Below are positions 25,101-37,100 of a DNA stretch of 64,000 bases, in pieces. A program made the position numbers and the translations under genes. The number at the start of each line of letters is the position of its first letter. Position 1 is the first letter of the stretch. The notes under the pieces were generated by a model. The model saw only the letters and a list, made by a program, of their open reading frames with translations. It made no database searches and had not been told where the DNA came from. Source of the DNA: Lucinisca nassula (Eukaryota; Mollusca; Bivalvia; Lucinida; Lucinidae); NCBI GenBank assembly GCA_963580285.1, contig OY757021.1, forward strand, positions 92,677,221-92,741,220. The letters run 5' to 3'.

Positions 25101-28100
25101 CTACTGAAGAACTATTAGATCTTCATCAATGATACTTGGTACAAACTTGCATCTAGGGATGGCAACTTTAATTCCATATTTGATTACATTTGATGGTTCA
25201 CTGACTTTATGAACTATTTTGTCAACCCTAGCATTCACCCTATTTTTCAAGTTTATATCTCAAGAACTGTAAGAGCTCCATTAATGATACATTGTTCATT
25301 AAAGCGGTTCTAACGAGTATTCACAATCTAGATTTTAGAGCAGAAATAAGAAAAATAAGGTTAACCCCTGTAAACCCCAGTTTTACTACATAAAATTGGG
25401 GTTGAAGGGGGTCAAAATTATACGTGTGTGTTCGTGATAGAACAGAATAACACTTACTTTTGCAAACAGTGCAGATCCTGAAGCCATCTGATCTGGTTCT
25501 TCACTGTTTGACATTCAGCGTTCAACTGTTTGACATTCAGTGTTTGACATTCACTGTTTGACATTCACTGTTTGACATTCACTGTTTGACAAACATTCAT
25601 TCTGTTTGACATTCAGTTGTGAATTTGTGAATAATAAATTACATCAAGTAATATGATTGGTACAAAGTCAGAATTGGGTGTGGCTAAATTAACTATTCAG
25701 AGGAATTAGGGTTAAATGTGGAATTTTTCAAATAAAAAACATCTAAAAAGTTATTCCTAAGTTTTTATATTTCTCCTTATTTAGAGCTACCATATTTGCC
25801 CTATGTATTTGGAAACCTCAACTTACTCTACTCGTTCTAAACAGATCATTTTACTGGCCCCCGCCCATCTGGGCTTGAAGAAATACATGGGTTGCATGAT
25901 GCTTCCATGCGGAGCTGAAACCGACCACACACGAGTAACGGTACTGGTAAACTGCTTAGAGGATCTTAGCCTGCCCAGGCAAAGCAGTGCGAGTCGGACT
26001 GTTCATGCTTATAAACTCGATTGGTTTCATTGGGCGACAGTGCTTGAGATGTCATTTCATCTCAGTGTCGGGTAAAAGTCCCACAAAATTGGAAGCAACA
26101 TCTCCAAAATGACCTATACAGTGCTGACAGGGATGCTAAACCTCAAATCAAACAAACAAACAAACAAAAGATATTTTATTGCCCAATATTGTGTCTAAAA
26201 ATAGCTGGATGAGTGACAGTGTAGACCCTGATGAGACACTGCATTTTGGCATGATTTTGCGGCATCTGAAATGCGGCATCTCATCTTAGTCAAAACTGTT
26301 TTCTCAGGCCTGTGTGTCCGAATACAGTAAAATTCCTCTATTAAGACCACCTTTGGGACTTTCAAACGTGGTCTTTAAGACCACTTTTGAACAGTCCCAA
26401 AGGTGGTCTCTGACCAGAGGACACTGTATGCCGAAAACACAAAGGAAGAATAAATGTAGCCTACTAAATAAGGTTTTCGGAGCAGAATTGGTCTTAATTT
26501 TTGGTGGTCTAAATAGCAGAATTTCACTGTATGTAGGCCCCACCCATTTGGGCTTGAAAAAATATATGGGCTCCATGATGCTTCCACGCAGAGCTGAATC
26601 TGACCCGCACACAAGTACTGGTAAATGGCTTAGAGGATCTAAGCCTGCCAAGGCAAAGTGGTGCGAGTTGGACTGTCCATACATATAAACCCTATTGGTT
26701 TCATTGGGCGACAGGGCTTGAGATGTCATTTCATCTCATTGTCAGGTAAAAGTCCCACAAAATTGGAAGCAACCTCTCCAAAATGACCTTTACAGTTGAC
26801 GGGGACGTTAATTTTTTTTTTTTTTTTTTTGGTTTTGGTTTTACGGCCCTTTCAAGATTATTTCACTCATATCGAGCCGATCGTTAATCAGAGGTGGGCG
26901 AAAACCGGTGTACCCGGAGAAAAACCACCTGACCTTCCGTTGCAGAACTTGGCGTCTCACATGTGACCCGAGCGAGGCTCGAACCACAGCGATGAGAGAC
27001 CTAATGATCAAGAGTCAGTGCTCTTAACCACTAGGCCACGGAGGCCCGTGACGGGGACGTTAAACCTTAAATCAAACAAACAAAACTGTATGTCCGATAT
27101 ATATTCTTTATTTCAGTCATACCGTGAACTTGTTGATCAACATGCCAAGAGACTGTTATGAAGAGTTGTTAGCTCCCTTGCAGGAAGGTGATGTCTCAGA
27201 AATAGAAAACAAAGATATTGAGTTTGACGGAAAAAATATGGAGGCCATAGTTGTTCTTCTAAATTTTCTCTACAAACGGTTTGATCGAGTAAGTACATAT
27301 TTCATTTCTTGGATTATTTTCATTGGTAAATATTTTTCATAGTCTGCTATGTTTATTGTATGGAATGGCTTTGAACTTAAAAACTTTAAATGTATCTCTT
27401 TTTAATTTTATAATTACAGTAAAATCCCTGTAATAAGACCACCTTTGGAACTGTTCAAAAGTGGTCTTTTAGACCACTTTTGAACAGTCCCAAAGACGGT
27501 CTCTTTCTAGAAGTCATTGAGTGCACAAAATATGCAGAAACCTTTTAAATCTGCTTTCTAAAGGAGAATTAGTCTTAGTTTTAGGTGATCTTAATAGCTG
27601 AATTTCACTGTAGTTGAATGTGGCAGTACAGTTCATTTTAAAACTGAAAACTGGTAAAAATATTAAAATTCCTTTTCATATACCGATTAAATTAACCCTT
27701 ATCCCGCTGATCCAAACAACCCCCACTTTTGCAAATGGTGTAGATCCAGATCAGATGACTTCTGAAGAAGCCATCTGATTGTGCTCAACACTATTTGACA
27801 TTGAAGCTAGAGGAGTGTGGCTGACGACTCGGATCAGTCGCGCTGCGGTCTTGCTCGTTGTGACTCATTCTAAATAATTTTAGCAATTTCCTGACTAGTT
27901 TCTTCCAATAGTTTGGATTTCATCAGAGGATGTGTCACGATTTTGGTGAGCTCTGAATTTTGCTTTGTTTATATACTGACCTATATATACTATTTGACAT
28001 TGAGTTTGTGAATTTGTAGGAATAAATTACATCAAGTAATCTGATTGGTTCAAAGTTAGAAATGGGTGTGGCTAAATTAATTGTTCAGTGGGATAAGAGT

Positions 28101-31100
28101 TAAAGAGGCATCTCTTGGCATGAGAAATGTGTCAAGTAATTTAGTTGTAGGGCTTCAATGAGCTTTTCAAAAATAAACCTAAAGAGATTTTATTTCATTC
28201 CTTTAAAAGATTATTACTGTATGAGGTAAGAGCCCCAAAATAACCCATAAAATACCAATCCCGACAATTTTCATCTGCTCTGTCATCTGCCTGTTACTTT
28301 AAAACAGTGTGGACCCAGATCAGACTGCTCCTCTAGGAGCAGTCTGATCTGGGTCCACACCGTTTGCCTGTTTGCAAAAATATCTTTAAAAAGTTTGCAA
28401 GAAGATTCAGCAGATGACATAAGTAGATGACATTTTCAGATGTAGTTTTTCTGGGCATCTTAAGGGTTAATATGGATTGGCAGTCTACAGTGTTAAAGGC
28501 ATGACATATGAAAGGTCAAGGCTAATCCTCTTCCTCTCACTGCTTATGCCATGAATCATTGCTATGTAGACTATAAGGATCTAACATGGTTGTGAGAGGT
28601 AGATAGAAAAGGGTCACTGTCTAGCATCACAAAGCTAACCGATCCGGGGTCGGCAACATCCTTTCGTGGTGATTGATGATGAAATTTTTTCTACAGTCAT
28701 TCTCTCCCTTCCGCTGATTCAAGAAGGGCAGTTGTCAGTTGTCAGAAAGTGCACTGTACTGGTTAACGGCTTACGTATAGGCATGCCCAGGTAAAGTGTG
28801 GATAGGTAAACTGACCGGCTCTAAAATGACCTAAAATAATGTTGACTGGGCTGTTAAACTCCAATACAAACAAACAAAGCTAACCGTGTGATCCTGGACT
28901 GTGATCCCAAGGGATGGATTTTTCTCCTACCCCTAGCAACTATCTAAGACTTTTTTTTTTTGCATATCTTTTATTCCGTATTATGGATTTTTAATGCTAA
29001 TAATGCAGTCACCTAGATTGCTGATGTCCGCATTTATTGACATCTCTACATTCATTGATGTCAACCTTAATGACGACGTATATGACGTCCTATACAACCA
29101 GTGCACATCAAATACATGATAATTCTCAAATTATATCCAAGCCCAATTAAGGATAGGAATTTCTATCCCAGGATAAACACCAGGATTTCCTTATCTGGTG
29201 TGCAAGAAAAAGTTTGATCTGGTACTACAAGTCACAGCGTCAGTGGCTCGAACTTTCCCTATCTTAGACAAATTGAGCTAGCGCACAACAAAACCTACGT
29301 TAAGGCTTGTGCGACCAGCGAAGACTCAGATCAGCCTGTGCTTTCACACAGTCTGATCGGAGCCTTAGCTGATCACATGTACCTTCTATTGCCTCCGGGC
29401 TATTGAAAGAGAGATACATTGGCATCTCTTGTCTTAGTGAGTAAATGGGCAGACTGATGTGGGCATTTGAAGGCCACAGGTCTTAATGTAGGTTTTGTCA
29501 TGCGATGGCTCAATTTTCATGGTCTCAAAGGTATCATAGCCATTAAAGTTTGTAAAAAAAAAAAAAAAAACATTTTGTGTTCTGTTTGTTTCAGCCAACC
29601 AAGTCTCTGAAAGAGAGTCTTACACCCATCATTCACTGTTTGTGCGAGACATGTCGAGCTAACAGAAATATCAGAAAATTCTGCAGATTAAAGGTAAGTT
29701 TGGAATGAACTCTCACAATGACACAAGCTGGAGATAGAGTGAATCAGAGTGCCAGAAAAAACTAACTGATCTTGAATGTGTGACCACTTCCTTACCAGGG
29801 GCCCCGCCCGCCGGGGCTTTGAGAAATAGGTTGGAGCTTCCATGCAGAGCTGAAACAGACTGCACATGAATACTGGTAAACTGCTTAGAGGGTCTAAGCC
29901 CATGCATATTAACTCTATTGGTTTCATTGGGAGGCAGGGCTTGAGATTTCACTTCATCTCGGTGTTGGGTAAAAGTCCCACAAATTTGTAAGCGTCTCCA
30001 AAATGTCTTCTTTAGTGTTGTGTGGTACGTTGAACCTCAAATCAAATAAATAAAACTAACTTACCACTTGCAGAGTGTCAAACTGGTGTTATGCAAGGGA
30101 AACACCCCTTCACAGATCTGATGTTCATATTAAATAGTGCAGAATTATCTGCACAAGACTTCACACTCCTTGTCACATGCCAATGAATAGTATGCAAAGT
30201 GATAGTCACTCCCTATACTAGTTTGCTCCAGAGGAAGCCAGCGCATTACTGGTAGATGTAAATGTTGATGAAGGCTGGTGATTATCAGCCAATACTCAGG
30301 TTTCCACTGCAACAACCTAACTTGTTGATGTGAGTGAAATATTGCCAAAGAGTTCTATTATAATACTTTACAGTCTCCTATAAAGAAAGGCCATATGTTC
30401 GAGCATATCTCTATATTAGAGGAGTAATGAGGTTAATTTTGGAGTATTTTTTCTTGTTTCTCTGTTAACCCTTGACCCTTTTTGTACCAAATGGATTCTT
30501 CCACTTTATATATAGCAGGAGTCCATTTCAAAATTTAGGAGTATCTAGTTGTGTGTTTCCTTCAAAAACTATTCGGAAATTGCCTGATTTGTATTGGAGT
30601 TTAACGGACCAGTCAACACTATTTTAGGTCATTTTTGAGCCGGCCAGTTTACCAATCAACACTTTTTCCTGGGCTAGCTTATACATAAGCAGTTGTCCAG
30701 TACAGTGCACATTCTTTCGCCAGAAACTGACAACTGTCCTTATAGCCTGCTTCGGTAGCTCAGTTGGATACGCGTCTGATTGGTGATCAGGAGGATGCGG
30801 GTTCGATACCTGCCGGGGTTGGCAACGTTCTTTCATGGAGATTGGTCATAAAATCTTTTCTATGGTCATTCTCTCCCTTCTGCTGATTCAAGAAGGGCAG
30901 TTGTCAGTTTCTGGCGAAAAAATGTGCACTGAACTGGTTAACCGCTCACGTATAAACCTGCCCAGGAAAGTGTGGATAGGTAAACTAACCGGCTCAAAAA
31001 TGACCTAGAATAGTGTTGTCTGGGCCGTTAAACTCAAATACAAACAAAGAAAGACAATTGTCCTTCTTGAATCAGCAGAAGGGAGAGAATGATCATAGAA

Positions 31101-34100
31101 AAGATTTCATGATCAATGTCCACGAAAGAATGTTTGGAAATTGGCTGAAAATTTTACAAACAGTGTAGGCACACATCAGACGCTGCATTTCTGCGGCGTC
31201 TGATCTGGGCCTGCACTGTTTGCCAGCTACTCATTTTGGGGTTTCAGGTACAAAATGGGTTAAGATGCCAAGAAAATCTGCATCTGAAAATGTCATCTGT
31301 TTGTTGTCTGCTGAAACTTCTGGCAAACATTCCAAATGTATTTTTGCATACAGGCAAACAGTGTGGAAAGAAGCAGTCTGATCAGGGTCTACACTGTTTG
31401 AAACAATGGCTTTAAAAGTATCCTGCAGATGACAAAGCAGACAACAATTGTCATGATTGGCATAATATGGGTTAACAAGCAGTGAGGAAAGTTATGGCTT
31501 ATCAATCCTCGTTATTACTGCTTATTAAAGTAACCTGCAGACGACAGAGCGAATGACAATTGTTGTGATTGGGATTTAATTGGTTAACAAGCAGTGAAGA
31601 AAATTATGGCTTTACTCTCCTCGTTATTACTGCTTATTAAAGTAAAGCAGACGACAATTGTAGTGATTGACATTTTATGGGTTAACAAGCATTGAGGAAA
31701 ATTATGGCTTAACCTATTTCGTACGAGAAACCCCATAGCGGGTAATTGGCAAACAGTGCAGGCCCAGATCAGAGGCCGCAGAACGCGGCATCTGATCAGG
31801 GCCTACACTGTTTGCAAAAAAAAGTTCAGCTATTTTCCAAATAAATTTTGAAGAAAACACAACCTGACTCCCCTAAATTTTGAAATTGACTCCTGCTATA
31901 TATACCGTAAATATTCGGCTATAAGGCCATTCGGCTATAAAACGGGACCCCTTTTTCAGTTTTTCTAAGGTGGGATTTTACTTTTATAAGACTGGTCAAA
32001 TTTTTGCCATATCTGTCGGGGCATATCTGCTACCCCCAGATGCCGTTTAGATGTGAGAAATCGGCCTTTTTTTCGTCAGAAAACCCCTCTACTTACCCCT
32101 CATATGGTTTGTTTATATCTGATGACATTCTGTGTCTTGGTTTGTGAGAGTTACAAAGAGAGACAACTCTTATTGAATCTGAATAGATAGGGCTATTAAG
32201 CGTTGGGAAAAGGGGGAAATTTATTTCCATCCAAAATATTTAGAGATATTTGTCGCAGCTTTTCTATAAGTAACTGAACTTTTTTTTATCGGGGAACACA
32301 ATACCTAGCTATTCAGATTCAGAACCTACGCCCCAGCTAGCACCAAATAGCGGGCAAATGTAGGGCCGATACGTCGTATTTGTGTTGGCCCAAAGTTGGC
32401 CCGGTACATGCTTTGCTGGCTAAGGCTAGACAGCTACATAGACTTCTATTTAATAGAAAACAGGGCTGACAAATCCATTTCCCGCCCGCCCAGAACGACT
32501 TAAATCGCGCCGGGCAGGTGCACTTTGACCTTATGTCGCCCGTTCCGGCAAGTGCAAAAAAAAATCGTCTACAACTGTCAGTCTTTTTGAGACGGTAAAA
32601 CTAGACCAGTAAGTAAATCGCAATAATTGCTGCACTGTCAATTCAGAGACAAACCATCTGTGTATTTATTATGGTTCAAGTATGACACTATTGATAATCC
32701 CTGTCATATAATTGCCACCCTGCGGTGCGTGTCGATAAGGTGTGAAAATATGGGCAAGTTATGTCTCTGATTTGCGTTTATCCTCCAATCATAAAATTTA
32801 ATCTACAATCAATGTGAAAATGATTTAATCACTCCTCAGACAATTAGCTACATCTAATGGTAGATGTTTGCATAATAAAAACGGACTATTTTACCATCTT
32901 ATGAATGGTTGTGTTTTGGCGCCCAATGGCAGACGCTGGGCGGGAAAAGTCGAACGCTGTTGTTGATTATTGACACGGAGCTTCTGGGGATAATTCGGGA
33001 GCTGTGCAAAGCGCTGGTTTTCTATCCACCTCTATTCACAACCGTTTGGCTATCTAGAAAATATTTTTTACCAGTTCCAAACATTTTTTTATGAAAGAGA
33101 TACACACAATGACATTAAACACGTGTGGGGGTGCTGGCGTCGGATGACGTCATTTAACGATCGCGTGCAGATAAATGGTAGCGGTGGTTTGTGGGCAACG
33201 ATTTATATCAATTCAAAAATCACCAATCGGCTTTTTCCGTATGTCTGGTCTTCGCCGGACATTGCCGGAAAAAAGCCTGCAGTCCATGACCTCGGCTATA
33301 AGACGGGGTCATTTTTTTTGGCTCATTTTGGAGGGAAAAATCCTCGTCCTTTAGCCGAATTTTTTACGGTAAGGAGGAAGATTCCATTTGGTACAAAAAG
33401 GGTTAACTATCCTTGTTATTACAGCTTATCAGGAGCACTAAAGTTACTACATTTATAAATTTATTCTTCTTTCTTGCAGGTTCTACCTCCTTTAAAAGAT
33501 GAAGTAAAGCATTTACCAGAAGAGGGAGATACTTTCAGAAACAAGTTAGTATATTATCCCATTAAGTACCAGAAACCCCAAAACGGGTACCCTGGCAAAC
33601 AATGCAGGCCCAGATCAGACGCTGCAGAATGCGGCGTCTGATCAGGGCCTCCACTGTTGCTAAAAGTTCTGTCATTTTCCAAATAAATTTTGATGAAAGC
33701 ACAACCTGACACCCCTAAATTTTGAAACGAACTCCGGCTTTATATAAGGAGGAAGATTCCATTTGGTACAAAAAGGGTTAAACATAGCTCAAGATGAGAG
33801 GGGGTGATGGGGATGATTTAGGGATAAGTCAGGTTACTGTAAAAAAAATCCAAAAAATTCAGACACCTTGAGAACTTGCTGTAATTCTCAAAATTTTTCA
33901 GCATACTTGTTTCATGATCCAGCTAGGAGTGCAAAAAGTGCAGATGGAAGCAAACGGTGTAGACCCTGATCAGACTGGTCCTTTAGGAAGGAGCTGTCTT
34001 ATCTTTATATACTTTTGGCAAAACTACTGAAGAAATTGAAAATACTCTCCAAATAGCTCTGGTCAGCCTTGCCGAATGGTGCAAACGTAATGGAATGATA

Positions 34101-37100
34101 ATTAATTCAGCCAAAACTAAGGTAATGCTAATAACAACACATCTAAAGCATGCCAGCTTAGCTACTGAAGAGTTACCTTTGATTTTTAATGGTGTTTACT
34201 TAACGATGATTTCCAGTGACAAAATTCTTGGGAGTAGTAATTGATCACAACCTTACATGGCCGAACCATAGTGACAAGCTGTGCAAAAAGATTGCATCAA
34301 ATTTATGGCTCCTGTCCAGAATTAAAACCTATCTTTCCTGAGACCACAGAATTTAGTTCTATAACCCATATTGATTACTGTAATATCATATTGGGTGGAA
34401 TGTCTCAAATATCGAGACAAAATTTGTCATCTTCAAAAGAGAGACTGCAAAATAGTTTTAGACTATAATGTTAACAATACAGTGGAAAGAATGCAAGATC
34501 TAAAAATATTGAAAATATTTGTCAGAATTTACTTGAGAAGAGCAAACTTCATGTATAAAGTCTCAAGGGGTGAAGTTCCAAAGTATTTCACCCAAAAGCT
34601 CTGACCAATAAGTTGCTGAAAATGCTTTAGAAAAAGAAAGAAAAGGAAAAGATACATTACTACGGCCCCCGCCCCTCAGGGCTTGGAAAAATAGATTGGG
34701 CTGTATGGTGCTTCCACTCATTGCGGAAACCAACTGCACATGAGTACTGGCAAACCGCTTATAAGGTAAGCCTGTCCAGGCAGAGTGGAGCAAGTTGGAC
34801 CCTTCATGCATACAATCCTGTTGGTTTCATTGGGCGGCAGGGCTTCATCTCAATTGAGGTTAAAAATCTCACAAAATTGGAAGCTATGTCTCCAAAATTA
34901 CCTAAATAGTTTTGACAGGAATGTTAAACCTCAATCAATCAAACAAACACTTCATAGGACTGGCAGAAAGAAAATATTCATTTTTCCGTTTTAAAAAAAA
35001 AAAAAAAAAAAAAAAGCCTTTATTCTTTAGACTTGTATTATAATGAATTTGTTTTCTTTATAGACTTTGCAAGCTACTCACATCACCAATTCTAGAAGTT
35101 AAAGAGTTGGCAGCAGATTTTCTCTTTGTGCTCTGTAAAGAAAATGGTAAGTATATTATGCACACAGAGAAACGCTCATCATGTAAACCAGTACAGAGGA
35201 CTCGCATTATAACGACAGTGTTTGTTCCCTATTATTGTGGCATTATAATGAATTTGCTGTTATAAAGAATCCCAGTTAGGAGTATGATAGGTTATAAAAG
35301 GTCTTTTGCACATCATTACTCCAAGAAATAAATGTTATAGACAAATATCTATAACATTTGCTTCTTGGAGTATTAAAATAAATTACAAGAATCTTTCATG
35401 ACTATGGATTTGATTTGGGCATTTCCAAACTGAGGGAAGCCCACGCCGCTTGTAATCGAGGCTGAGCCTTGAGCTAAAATTTCATTCTTTTGAAATTGTC
35501 TTTATAACGAGTTTTGCCATTATAACGGATGTCGGTATAAAGAGGGTTGACTGTATGTATAATGAACACCCCTCTAAACCCCACTATATATAGAGAAGAC
35601 TGGGGTTTGCAGGGGTAAACATTGTTTTTCTTATTTCTGCTCCAAGACATATGTTGTGGGTACTCGTTAAAATCGCCATTAGAACTGCTTCATTGAAGCG
35701 GTTCCAACGAGCATCTGCAACCTATATTTTCTTTAAAATAAGAAAAATACAACAGATTTTCATCAGAAAAGTAGCCATTTTGAAGATCTGAAAAAACACA
35801 TATGAGTAGCCATTTTGAAGATCTGAAAAATTACATATGTCACATGAGTATGTTATCGTTATTTCCTGAAGAATGCTCCATAATATCACTTCAAAGATTG
35901 GAGCCATTCTGAAATTCTTTCCTTAGAGTAGCAGATTCTTTTCTCATAGTGTGGCCCATATGATAAAGAGGAAAGCAATATATTTCATGAATGAAATTTT
36001 AATTCATACATATTAATAATCAACCTTATTTATAGAAAGTAACTCATTTATTAACATAGAACTAATCTTCTATGTGGCCCTCTTTTCTTCCTCTTCCTGG
36101 GTAGAAACCAGTACTAAGCAATGTGGATAAAGTCTCTTGCTCAAGGAAACAATATTTGGCACTCATGGGGGTCAAACAGGCTATCTCTCTCTCTCAGTTC
36201 CGATGCTTTACCTCTGCACCACACCACTCCTTTTAACTGTTAGGGCTCTGAGAGCTAACATAACAACATGTCTTAAATTTCAACCTGCCTATATAAAAGA
36301 ACAGGGAGCTATTGTTGTCACCTTAGGGTCGAGAGCTGGCATCTGTGTTACACTCACCTTTAAGTGTTGCACGAAACTTTTTCAAACATATCTCAGTTAC
36401 CACCCCAGGATAGATATTGGTCCAAAGTTTTACATCACAACCTCATTACAACACTGCTAATTATAACATGGTTTGGATATAACACATTTCAAGATGGATT
36501 CATTCCGTTGAAATTGTCATTATATAACAAGTTTTGCCACTGTATTGAATGTCGTATAAAGACAGTTAACTGTATAAACACCATTTTTAAATAAGCTCTT
36601 GAAAAATCATATTTAGGGGAATGGATACACCTTTAAGGAAGGCAACTTCAGGGAATATTTTTGTCTCCCATGTCAATAGGGGTCAACTCTTAAAGGAAAG
36701 AATTTGCTCCTGAGGAGCAAATTCTTTCCTTTAAGAGTAGACCCCTTTTTCGGTGGAACAGGGCTTATAGAAAAGTGAACAGAAAGTCCCACAAGTTGTC
36801 TACCTTTGAAAAAAATGGTGGAAAAGTCTGCCAAGTGTTCGTATTCCCCTTAAAACAAATAAGTACAGTCCTAATAAGTTGGAATTATTATATAATACAT
36901 ATAACCTTGTCTTTACAGTCAACCGCATGGTGAAGTATACCGGTTACGGTAACTGTGCCGGGCTGTTGGCCAACCGTGGTCTGATGTTGGGTGGACAAGG
37001 ACAGGGAGATTACTCCAGTGACTCAGAAGACTCGGAGACTGAAGAGTACTCTAACCTTGTGAATAAGTAAGTTTACAAAGCAGGATATAGAAGAGCCAGC

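Larger units (their letters stand above)
30469..31259. mobile_element. M3 MITE split by nested SINEs
   Basis: TTAA at 30465 and 31260. The left part CCCTTGACCCTTTTTGTACC ... GGAAATTGCCTGA resumes at 31136 with GGAAATTGGCTGA, then core CAGACGCTGCATTTCTGCGG and GTACAAAATGGG. The interruption is 30588-31135. Confidence 0.8.

Noticed and set aside
30757..30820. Possible tRNA gene (TAGCTCAGTTGG and GGTTCGATACC)
   Set aside because: The A and B boxes are in the head of a SINE-B; the 3' acceptor half and a terminator are missing.
32909..33458. Two short frames inside the TA-flanked element as transposase
   Set aside because: No DDE/D or helix-turn-helix motif visible, and too short.
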